Below the pieces are notes generated by a model. That model was not told the DNA's origin. It saw only the letters and a program-made list of their open reading frames with translations, and did not search any database. This document shows, piece after piece, positions 10,918 through 20,436 of a stretch of 64,000 nucleotides of DNA (position 1 is the stretch's first letter; every line of letters begins with the position of its first letter). The DNA comes from Flaveria trinervia (taxonomy: Eukaryota; Streptophyta; Magnoliopsida; Asterales; Asteraceae), in contig JACCIX010000502.1 in the NCBI GenBank assembly GCA_025506515.1, positions 186,001 through 250,000 of the forward strand, in the 5' to 3' direction. Position numbers and translations under genes: made by a program.

Positions 10918-12121
10918 CTAATGTCTTGTTTTCTTCATTACCTTCTCATATTTCTTGTACTTGTCCTCTTGTGTGACTCCCGCGTGAATATCAAACGCGA
11001 AGCAAAGTCGTATAACATTTTGGAACTGGAGGGCTTGTACAATGTCTTGTGTGTCATAGAACAGTGGCCACTTGTATAATGTATAGACATCATTAGCAGA
11101 CAAGTTGGTTAGCCACATTGGGTCGAATACCCTGACAGTATCCATTTGATCCCCTTTGTTCAGAACTATGACAGCTTCAGCAGTTCTCCAATCATAGTAC
11201 CACCATTTGAAGTGTGGAGTGAAGTCCTGTGGCATTTCCCTGAGAGGGATTCTCGACATAGTGCGAGGAGGACTCCACTTCAACACAATCTTAGGTTTTC
11301 CAGTAATGGCATCCATCTCAGACCTTCTAATATACCTTGTAGGTTGTTGAGGTCTGAAGTTAATCCATCTGGTGTGGTACTCTTTCTTGAGGGCAGCCTC
11401 AAACCAGCCTGACATTTTTCTCGGGTCAGCATACAACAGCTTCAACTTGGCCAGCTGGTTGAGCTCAAATCCAGGTAGAGTCTTTAGATCATGTGGAAAT
11501 CTAAAGTACTCTATGCCCTTTTCCCTCTTAACGGCATAAACGTTAAGATCATCAAAATATGCCCATGCTATAATCCTGCCTGACACCGTAAGATGTTTCT
11601 TGACGCTGTAGAACTTGGTGTAGGCATCCCTCTTCGGTGCATCACGTTGGGCTCTGACTTCTTTAAAACATTCAGCCCATTCAGCCTTTCGAATGTATAC
11701 GTCATCGTTTGAGGCTTGGGCTGTTCCTTCGGTCTTTCCTGCTTCCTGCTCCATCTTGTCTAGTACCTCAAACATATCACTGACTAGGGACTCACCCAGA
11801 TTGGGGACCACATTACCCGCGTTGTCAGCGTATTGAGGGTACTCTTCAGCAGCAATATCTTCAACCTCAACTTCATCAACGTCGTGTAGTTCGTCGTCAC
11901 TGGTTGAATCAACTGTTGGAGCATCCTTGACAATATCATCAGGATTGAGTCTGAACATTCTGCCAGTTGCTCGTTAGATAGGTCGTGAATTATTTCACCT
12001 TCTTCAGGTGTATAACTCACTGACCTTCTGACAATCCCTTGCAGATCAAGAATCATTGTGAGTTGAGACTTGACCTGTTGAAGGGGAGCAATATCAAACT
12101 CATCTCTGTGGTACTTTGGAT
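10918..12121 (-). pseudogene. Element B ORF3, C-terminal domain
   Basis: The clean part (346 residues, 11958-10918) starts acidic and then forms a globular region with YIRRSEMDAITGKPK, a Trp-rich PHFKWWYYDWRTAEAV stretch and a basic end, MKKTRH. The upstream part (12121 to about 11960, with KYHRDEFDIAPLQQ) is in another frame, with the switch at about 11960. Element F shows the same switch at the same place. No known enzymatic motif is visible and I do not recognise a named family. It lies just before the PPT and is the last coding part of the element. Confidence 0.6.
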
Positions 12122-12259
12122 CTGTTTGATTTACACATTTCACATTCAAATCATTAGTAATATATCAAACAAAATGCATTAAGTTAATATAAACATTCAG
12201 TACATCGTTTTTCAATACAGAATACAAAAGTAATAAATACATAAACATCCACTATTTAC
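12122..12259 (-). other. Putative intron inside ORF3 of element B
   Basis: An AT-rich 138-bp segment begins GTAAAT after GATAAAA and ends AATCAAACAG. It contains an in-frame stop right after the donor. Removing it would keep the ORF3 frame into the KYHRDEFDIAP part. Element F has the same arrangement at 57122-57266 (145 bp), also frame-preserving. Confidence 0.55.
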
Positions 12260-14272
12260 TTTTATCCTGTATGCTAGTCTCTTCGTGTGAAGGTGCAGAA
12301 GTAGAAGCTGACTGATCCTGTCGGTTCTTTGTTCTCTTCTTGACCGGGAGCTGAGACAGATTCAGCTGCTTCTCCTTCTTCAGTCTCTTCATCTGCACAC
12401 CACTCTTCTGTTTTCTCTTCATCAGAATCACTGTCATCATCATCATCATCATCCTCACTATCTCTTTCTCCATCCTTTATCTTTAGAGGTTCCTCCTTTG
12501 ATCCTTTCATTTTAGCAAAATGGACCTCTTCGCCTTTTCCAACTCTCTATCTGCTTACCTGCTGTGACGCTTTGTGCTCGGAGTTGGTCCAACTGAGTGT
12601 TCTGAGCAGCCAATTTCTGGGCCTGCTCCTCAATAGCTCGATCCTGCTCTGCAATTTTCTGCGATTGTGCAGCAGTCAGGTCGGTGAGCTGGCGGATCTG
12701 AGAGGTCTTTTCCTCATCAGCCGCCAGCAGTCGTAACACCATTCTATTTAAGGCTGCCAGCTGTTCCTCTACCCCGATTGGAGGTAGAGGAGATCTAGAG
12801 GTGTGTGAGGGGTAGGCTGAGGGCTCGGTTTGGTGGCTAGTGGTGGTGGTGGAGGTGGTGAATATCGGGTAAGGTCTGGATGATGGTGGTGGTGAGTGTG
12901 GGGTGAATGAAGTAGTGGTAGCAGGGGTCTGGCTTGTGGTGATCGGTATGGTGGTGGTTGTGGTTGCTGTGGGGAGAGGTATGGTGGTGGAAGGTGTGTC
13001 TGCAGAGGTGGTAGTGTGGAAGGTATGGGGGATGTGGTGGTGATGAAGGTTACCTTACGCTTTTTTTTTCTGGCCATGGGGTTGAGCCATCCGTTTTCTC
13101 CTCGTTCCCTCGAGGTGGATGCTCCCCCTTCAATCCCGCCTGAGGACTCCGGAGCATATGATGGATCAGTCTCTGTATCTCCGGAGCCTCTCGGTTGTTC
13201 ACCGACAACCCTCAACCCGTGTTCTGTGGGAACCACTTTCCTTCCCACAGTCGGGTCAATGGCTCCTCATCAGATTCATCTTCATCTTCCTCGGTAAGCA
13301 CAAAATCTTGATGGAATCCTGCTGACTCAGTTACCTCAGCAGGTGAGACAGACACCGAGGGAACAGAGTCAGACACGGGCCTCGGGATGGAACAGCCTCA
13401 TCCTCAATGTCATCCTCCTCAGAATCATCAGTAGGGAGGACAATTGGCTCCACGTCGGAGTCACTGTCCTCGTGACGCCATTGGCGTCTCCCCGGTGCCA
13501 CATAGCTTTCATCTGCTAAGTGGCCAATCATTCTCTTCACTTGGGGCTTAATCTGCTTTCCCCTGTAAACTCTCATTTGCCCAGAGTAGTATCATCCATT
13601 TCCTATATCATGTCATGCTCATGACTCTCTTTGGGCAACTGTGGCAGCTTCTCGTTGAAGATGAGCTGTAAGAATCTGGGGTACATACAGAACCCCTCTT
13701 TTCCCTTTACCTCCAAATTCTCCACCAAGTAGGAGAATATCATGCTGGAAAAACTAAAGGGGTGGTTCAGAACCAGTGCCACGTAGGCATTTTGAATCTG
13801 GTCTGAGAGGTCGTCAAACCCACCCCTCCTCGAAGCTACACACTTTAGAATCACGTGTGCTAAGTACTTGTACTGGGGGCAGGTTGCTCTTGTTGAGCAC
13901 ACCTGAGTTGATATCCCCAGCGTACTTTAGCCTTAGGAAGCATCCTCTTACAGTCAATGGATGTAGTTTTGTAGGATGATCAGCATCCTCCCCGAACTCT
14001 AGGACCCTCTGAATATCGGCGGCAGAGATCTCAATATCATGGCCCAGTATGGAGCTCCTGATACAGTAAGGCTCACGAGAGCGGTCCACCGAGGCATTTT
14101 CCCAGAATGCCTGATGGAGTGATCTGTAAGGCGTGCAAGGAGTGGAGATCGCCTTATTCCGGGACCGTCTCAGAAATGCAATTACGTCGGTAAACTCAGC
14201 CCCGTTCCTGGTGGTGTGATCCAAGTGGGCACAGATGTTGTGCTTGGGATTTATGGTCCACTTTTCTGCCAT
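12252..14272 (-). pseudogene. Element B ORF3, N-terminal and middle part
   Basis: The start MAEKWTINPKHN is chosen because it follows a splice-acceptor-like TTACAG by 4 bases and its counterpart is present in element F. In order: a globular domain of about 220 residues (14272-13603, with STPCTPYRSLHQAFWENASV and TVRGCFLRLKYAGDI); an acidic stretch (13500-13390); an NLS-like KKKRKV (13051-13068); a Pro/His-rich linker (13040-12770); a Gln/Ala-rich coiled coil (12742-12512); and an Asp/Glu-rich tract (12510-12400). Several frameshifts separate these pieces. It resembles plant-retrotransposon third-ORF proteins sometimes labelled envelope-like. No signal peptide or membrane helix is visible, so an envelope role is doubtful. 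Confidence 0.6.
13051..13068 (-). other. NLS-like motif in ORF3 of element B
   Basis: Codes KKKRKV within MARKKKRKVTF, a classic monopartite nuclear localisation motif. The equivalent place in element F (58097-58117) codes KPKKKRR. Conservation of the basic patch despite changed residues suggests a nuclear protein. Confidence 0.55.
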
Positions 14273-14276
14273 TTAT

Positions 14277-14851
14277 CTGTAACACACAAGACATAGAACT
14301 ATTAATACATAAGACATGAAAACTTCTGTTCTAAGTGTAAAGTTGAAAGTCATTTTGATTCATTCGTGCGAATGAATCATGCGACTGAAGTCAGTCGCCT
14401 GTTTGAGACATGCGACTGAGTTCAATCGGCTGATTGAGGCATGCGATTGAGTTCAATCGGCTGATTGAGGCATGCGATTGAGTTCAATCTGCCGATGAGA
14501 CATGCGATTGAGTTCAATCTGCCGACTGGACTCATTCGGGTGGTTCAGTCGGTCGAATGATCCAATCGCAAGGTTCAATCGTGCGATTGGAGTTCATTCG
14601 AACGACCAGTCGCTTGCCCCCTGTTCGATCCCTGTGGGTCGAATCTTGACCCTTCTAAGTCTTTTAACAGTGTGTAATGGTCCATTAGTCTCGTATACTT
14701 GTCACTAATAACCTATTAAACTCAATTTTAACATTTTGCTTCATTTACATAGGTGATTAGGTCGATTTCAGTTCGGTTCTTGATTTAATCCAATGTCGCT
14801 ATTGTAGTTCGGTGATGTACTGATTTTGGTAGGATTCAAGGAGTAGTGTAC
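14277..14851 (-). other. Putative leader intron upstream of ORF3 in element B
   Basis: A donor-like CAG/GTAC lies at 14854-14848 and an acceptor-like TGTGTGTTACAG ends at 14277, four bases before the ORF3 ATG. Element F keeps both (TAG/GTAC at 59881 and TGTGTTTCAG ending at 59337). Splicing would remove the leader word array. The donor is not a strong plant consensus, so confidence is limited. Confidence 0.4.
14354..14640 (-). repeat. Dyad-word array in the ORF3 leader of element B
   Basis: A dense series of ATTCG, AGTCG and AATCG words and their complements, with a sub-repeat of about 30 bp (TGAGGCATGCGATTGAGTTC type, about 14410-14520). It lies 80 to 370 bases upstream of the ORF3 ATG. The gag leader array lies at a similar distance from the gag ATG. 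Confidence 0.75.
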
Positions 14852-14988
14852 CTGTAAAACGTCACTGGAATGTAAGAATCTTAACCGCAATGTATATCAG
14901 AATCGGAGGCAATTTCGACAGGGTAACGGTAATGAACGCGATTCGGGGTGTTTTGGGAGTGATGAGTGATATGCGATCGATTAAGACC

Positions 14989-15290
14989 TTAAATACTAAA
15001 CCTAGGTTCATTCGGCCGACTGGCCTCAGTCGCTCAGTTCAATCGGGCGACTGAGGTTCAGTCGTACGATTGGCCTAGTCAATCGCATTCAGTCGGCCGA
15101 CTGAGTCTCAGTCGGTCGACTGACTCATTCGGTCTCCTTCATTCGCCCCTTTAGTTGACCGACTGAGCCTCAGTCGGTCTACTGTTTCATTCTCCCCTTC
15201 CATTCGGTCGAATGAATCAATTTCATGTCCATTCGGCCGATTGGAAGCCATTCGCATAGTTGGTCGATAACCTGATCCACTAGTGCGAAT
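14989..15290 (-). promoter_or_regulatory. Internal promoter-like block of element B (array plus TATA-like box)
   Basis: TATTTAA on the - strand (14989-14995) lies 13 bp downstream of a dyad-word array (15009-15290). The array includes the perfect 16-bp palindrome TCAGTCGGCCGACTGA at 15089-15104. This repeats the LTR layout, including the 13-bp gap. The ORF3 ATG is 717 bases downstream, close to the 760 bases between the LTR TATA and gag. It probably drives ORF3; this is inference from layout. Confidence 0.6.
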
Positions 15291-15379
15291 GGGTCACACT
15301 TTGTGAGTTTACAGTCATTTTTAACATTTACTATTCAGACCCTTTTCACTTTTGATAATAACATTGTAAGCTCTTAACC

Positions 15380-15455
15380 AATTCAGTCACTTCAGACGTG
15401 ACCTTTTAAATTTAAAAACCATGTGGCCATCTCAGACATGACCTTTTTAGGTAAG
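15380..15455 (-). repeat. Tandem GTCAC-TCAGACGTGAC units upstream of the internal block
   Basis: Two approximate 30-bp units (15385 and 15424) share TCAGACGTGACC or TCAGACATGACC followed by a T/A run. Element F has three (60417, 60449, 60485). The ACGTGAC core resembles bZIP-type plant cis-elements. The position is just upstream of the word array with respect to ORF3. Confidence 0.5.
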
Positions 15456-16019
15456 TTAATTCCCTTCTGATTTCCCTGATGTAGTCCGACAGACACACAA
15501 ATTAAAAGATAAACATAGTAACTTAAACTAACTACACAACTAAAGTTTATGTTTGGACTTTTTGTGAGAGATAAAACCCTAAGATGAAAATCTAAGGGAT
15601 TTGATTAGGAGTAGACAGCTTTAACTTAGATTGATCATATCTGGACCAATCAATTTTGGAATCATACAGGAATATCAAATCATTTTGGGACTTGTTATTA
15701 AAGCTCTTTGATGCTTAAATTCTCGGTGTTCATCCAGAGTCGTTAGCAACTTAAGGAAATCATACTGAAACTCTTAGATTTTCACATTGAGTTGAACTTT
15801 TGAGAATGTAGCCACTAAGATTGTCAGTATATTTGTCCACTTAAATCCATACACAGACTTTTGACGCAAACTGGTGACTGATTTAGGTTTAATTATTTCA
15901 GCTAACATTTGTGGATCCCACACTTATATGGTAATCAACATTCCTCAGAGGTTTTGAGCGGTCTACGGGTATTATTACAAGAAGAGACTATTCTTAGAGC
16001 TTTCAAGAGAAGCCTGTCC

Positions 16020-16124
16020 TCAGGTCAGTGCCATCGCACAGCAGAGAGGCGGCAAACAACAATGAATTCTAGAATATCTAGGTTATGCTTATCTCAGGTC
16101 AGTGCCATCGCACAGCAGAGAGGC
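16020..16124 (-). repeat. 31-bp direct duplication, 74-bp period, in the element B spacer
   Basis: The 31-mer beginning TCAGGTCAGTGCCATCGCAC occurs at 16020-16050 and 16094-16124. Element F keeps both copies at 61078 and 61152 with the same 74-bp offset. Function unknown; the surrounding spacer (15460-16690) shows no coding potential. Confidence 0.7.
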
Positions 16125-16691
16125 ACACAACCTATCTCCTTGTTAGAGCAGCTTACTTTTATTTTACACAAAATGCACCAACAACATGAGCCATTAGCTT
16201 TATTGCATTTGTCTTTCATTTTTCTTGCTTTGCTCTAATTTGGTCATCCGCACACTTTTGTGGCGTTTAAATGCTCATTACCCCTTATTGGAATATATTT
16301 GATTGTGTTAACCAGTGATAAGATGGAAGTCCACAGTCAGTTGAACAACTTAGTTTGATCTTGAGATCACCAATCAGGTCTAATTGTCTATTGTGTTGAA
16401 TCTACCAACATATCATTTGTGGTCTAGCAGCCTCTAAGTCTACTTTCTCTGTGTCACCTTAGGAGTTGCCAGTTTTCTATCATTTTCCCTTTTTATATTG
16501 CTTAGACTACACAGACTTATACTTTGAACTTTTGCATCTTTTCAAACCTTAAATTTTAAAATCCCTCTTGATTTGTTCCTGTGTACTATCATATTCCAAA
16601 GGTATTGAATCAGTATCACAGACACAATCTACCTTATTTCAGCTAGTTACCCCTTCTCCCTCATTTTTTTTTAATATTAACTTGCTGACAT

Positions 16692-16706
16692 ATTCTCCCC
16701 TAAAAT
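16692..16706 (-). other. Internal polypurine tract just after pol of element B
   Basis: On the - strand ATTTTAGGGGAGAAT, shared with element F (61757-61772, five G). This is the position where a PPT would precede the 3' LTR in a copia element without an extra ORF. It may be a second plus-strand primer site or a relic of an older element end. Confidence 0.5.
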
Positions 16707-16849
16707 ACTAAAATCATTTCGGATTTAATTATTTTTGGATTTTAATAAACAGCAAGGTAACATGAAGTTAAATGTAACAGACAAAAACAGATAACATAAG
16801 ATAAAATAAACTTTAACGAAACTACATCGGACTACACATTATTCTCATC

Positions 16850-17703
16850 AGGAATTACCTCACTTTTCTTTTTAACGCCGTTGACCTCTAGCAAGTATTG
16901 AAAACGTGGTTTATCAAAGGCTTTTGTATAGAGGTCAGCACGTTGAAAATCAGTATAATTTTAACCACATCTATTAAGTTCTTTTCAAAACAGTCTCTTA
17001 TGAAGTGGTATTTAATACCGATGTGTTTGGTCTTAGGATGTTGAACCGGGTTTTTGGTTACTGCAATTGCAGCAGAGTTATCAACAAAAATAGGAGTAGA
17101 CGAGAATTTCAAACCGTAATCCCGCATTTGCTGTTGAATCCAAATGATTTGGGAACAGCAACTTGCAGCAGCAACATATTCGGCTTCACAGGTTGACAAT
17201 GCAACCGATGTCTGCTTCTTACACTGCCATGTAACTAATCTTCTCCCAAAGAATTGACACCCTGCTGATGTAGACTTGTAGTTCATTTTGCAGCCTCCAT
17301 AGTCCGAGTCACTATACGCTGTGAGCTCAAAATCGTCATCATGAGGATACCACAACCCCAGGGTGGGTGTACCCTTTAGATAGCGAAAGATCCTTTTGAC
17401 CCCGATCAGATGATTGACCTTAGGTTTAGCCTGATATCTGGAACATAAACATGTAGCATACATGATATCAGGTCTTGAGGCAGTGAGATACATGAGGGAT
17501 CCAATCATTCCTCGGTACATAGTGGCATCTACAAGATCTCCACTCTCATCAGGTGCTATATCATGATTCGTAGCAAGTGGAGTCCCAGCAGCAGAAGCAT
17601 TCTCCATGTCAAAGCGACTGAGAATGTCTCCTACATACTTGGTCTGATGTAGAAAGATCCCATTAGGTGTTTGATCCACCTGTAACCCGAGAAAGAACTT
17701 CAT
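16850..17703 (-). pseudogene. Element B RNase H and end of pol
   Basis: Follows RT with a one-base frame change near 17703 (RT frame ends EFEMSAMGR; this frame starts MKFFLGLQVDQ). Landmarks are MIGSLMYLTASRPDIMYATC, YSDSDYGGC, STCEAEYVAAAS and FVDNSAAIAVTKNPVQH, carrying the acidic catalytic residues. A second frame break near 16965 displaces the last roughly 40 residues, which continue to about 16850. RNase H removes template RNA during cDNA synthesis. Confidence 0.9.
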
Positions 17704-18563
17704 CTCCCCATTGCACTCATCTCAAACTCTTTCTTCATCACTGCTTCAAACTCTTTGCATAACTCTTCGTTCTTTGACCCGAAGATTATGTCATCAACAT
17801 AGATCTGTACAAGCAGTAGGTCACCATCCTTTTCTTTAATAAACAGTGTACAGTCAATGACTCCCCTGCGAAAGCCGTGTTTCACAAGATGAGTCGAGAG
17901 TTTCTCGTACCAAGCTCGAGGAGCTTGATGAAGCCCATATAAAGCTTTGTCGAGCTTGTAAACTCTATCCCGATGATAAGGGTCTTCAAATCCCTCGGGT
18001 TGACTGACATAGACTGTTTCCCTTATTTCCCCATGAAGGAATGCACTCTTCACATCTAATTGGTAGACTTTAATCTTCATGTACGAGGCATAGGCGAGGA
18101 AGATACGAATAGCTTCCATCCTTGCCACGGGTGCAAACACTTCGTTATAGTCAATACCCTCGACTTGGCGAAAACCTTGAACCACCAGTCGAGCTTTGTT
18201 CCTTATGATGACTCCTTGGTCATCCTTCTTACATTTTAGTACCCATTTGGTGCCAATGACTTTAGCACCTTTAGGTCTATCTACCAGTGTCCATACACCT
18301 AACTTCTTAAACTGCAGAAGTTCTTCTTGCATGGCACTCACCCACGCCTCATCATTTAGTGCTTCACTGACATATTTTGGCTCAACCTGCGAGACAAAAC
18401 ATCGATAAGCACCATCATGAATGTAACCCTTCTCCATAACTGAGGCGTAATCAGCTGAGTATAGCTGATTTCGGGTTTGTACTCCTGATCGGACATCTCC
18501 AATAACATTGTCAAGGGGATGATAGACGTTTAGTCGTGATCCTGGAGTAGTCGGCACAGTCAC
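17700..18563 (-). pseudogene. Element B reverse transcriptase
   Basis: A clean 287-residue open frame with the usual copia RT order: NVIGDVRSGVQTRNQ, AWVSAMQEELLQF, TKWVLKCKKDDQG, ARLVVQGFRQVEG, FAPVARMEAIR, DVKSAFLHGEI, LYGLHQAPRAWYEKL and the intact catalytic YVDDIIFGS near 17800. The domain itself looks capable of activity; the frameshift at its end breaks pol. Confidence 0.92.
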
Positions 18564-18954
18564 CTCCGAACCAAGATTGTGAACATTTTGGTCTGCATCT
18601 GAGGAGGTTGGAGTTTGAGGTTCCGAAGTCGAGGGTGCATCACTTGTGGATGCTTGTGGACTTTCAGGAACTGGAACCTGTTCCTCCTGACCGTTCTGGT
18701 CATCTGCTTCAGTTTCATCTTCAGAGGAGGAGTCACTTTCATCGACTACCCTTCTGACTGAGTAGATGACTCTCCCTGTGTGCTGGATGGAGTGTTTAGT
18801 ATATCATACATCATCCTAGTAGCTAACTCATCATCCGAGGGAGAGAGAGGGATGTTGAAGGATTTGAAGAATCCATCATAATCGAAGAAGTATGCAGGTC
18901 CTTTGCCTGTAGGTGGTGTGGTATATCTCTGAACGTCGACATTACACCACACTT
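18564..18954 (-). pseudogene. Element B integrase-RT linker
   Basis: A Ser/Thr/Glu/Gln-rich low-complexity region split over two frames, with a conserved TPPTGKGPAYFFDYDGFFKS segment at its start. The same segment is at the far right of the window in element F. Confidence 0.65.
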
Positions 18955-20227
18955 CTACAAGACCCGTGAGTTATTGTAAACTCGCTTGTTCGGTATGTTG
19001 TATCCTAGAAAAATTCCTTCAACTGCCTTCTCGCTGAATTTTCCTTCTTGTGTCTTCTTCAGAAGTGTACACGGTGCGCCAAAAGGTTCAAGATACTCCA
19101 AATTCGGTTTGCGTCTTTGAAGTAGCTCATAACATGTCTTTCCGTGGCGCTTGACTATTAGGACTCTGTTCAGTGTATAGCAAGCATTTGCCACTGCCTC
19201 GTTCCAGAATTGGATAGGCAGTTTCGAGTCTGCCAGCATAGTCCGGGCTGTTTCTATCAAGCTCCTGTTCTTTCTCTCAGCAACTCCATTCATCTGAGGT
19301 GTGTAGGCAGAAGTGAATTGATGCACAATTCCCTTTTCCTTGCAGTATGCCTCCATCCCTTGATTCTTGAATTCTGTCCGTTGTCTGAGCGTATTTGTCG
19401 AACTTTGAGCTTGTAGAGTGATTCCAGTGTGGTTACTATTCTTTGAATGTCTCCAAAGTTTCTGATTTTGATTTCAGAAACATTACCCAAGTGAACCTTG
19501 AGTAGTCATCAGTGACCACATAACAGTACGCGTCGCCTGCGATGCTCCTTGTACTAACTGGACCGAACAGATCCATGTGAAGAAGCTCAAGAGGAAGTTC
19601 TATTGAATGAACTTTCTTTTCCTTATGAGACTTCTTTGTCTGTTTGCCCTTCTTGCAAGCTACACAAAAGTCAGGAAGTTGGAAGTTCTTGACATTCACT
19701 CCTCTAACTAAATCCTTCTGAATCAAATGATTCATCTTCCTTTGACTAATGTGTCCCATTCTCCGATGCCAGGAGATGGAATCCTTCTCAGTAGCTTTAG
19801 ATAAGAAACACTGAACCTCATGATCCGTTGTGGCAGCTGTTGACAGATCCAAGACATAAAGGTCTTTATATCTTGAAGCAGTCATCAGAACTTGGTCTTC
19901 TGGGATCATATATTCTTTCTTCAGCACGTAACACTTCTGATTATCGAAGACGACTTTAAATCCTTTATCACAGATTTGGGACACAGAAAGTAAGTTGTTC
20001 TGAAGTTGTTGAACGTAGTTCACTTTATCAAACTTAACTTTCTGATTTCCCACTTCTCCCTGAGCTGTGATATAGCCTCCTTTGTTTCCTGCAAAGGAAA
20101 CATGCCCTCCTTTTATTTGTTTGACGTTAGATAAAAGGGCGCTATTTCCTGTCATGTGCCTGGATGCTCCGCTGTCTATAATCCACGTGTTAGTCTCAGC
20201 ACTATATCGAGCACCCTGCGCATACAA
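18955..20227 (-). pseudogene. Element B protease and integrase
   Basis: WIIDSGASRHMTGN marks the aspartic protease (active site DSGA). Then GAG-pre-integrase with SWHRRMGHISQRKMNHL and a C-x2-C pair (FCVACKKGK) forms the zinc-binding part. MDLFGPVS, an IRSDNGQ-like tract and MNGVAERKNRSLIETA supply the D, D and E positions. Frameshifts near 19440 and 19350 divide the integrase over three frames. Integrase would join the cDNA to target DNA. Confidence 0.88.
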
Positions 20228-20436
20228 AGTAAAAGAATCAGTTTAGGTTAGGAACCCAAGCTTTGACTGTCTTGGGTTTCCCAGAGGCATCACACATCAT
20301 AAACTCCACCCATTGACCCTTAGAAGGTGAGGGTAGCTCAGGTTCTTCTTGTTATCAGTATCAGACACGAGGGTGGATTTTTCTTTCCATAAGCCAGATT
20401 TGTGCAATGCCTGTTTATGATAAACAGTCGTCTGGC

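Noticed and set aside
12840..13030. GGT/GTG repeats on the + strand as a microsatellite or Gly-rich protein
   Set aside because: They are the complement of the Pro/His/Thr linker of ORF3, repeated at the equivalent place in element F.
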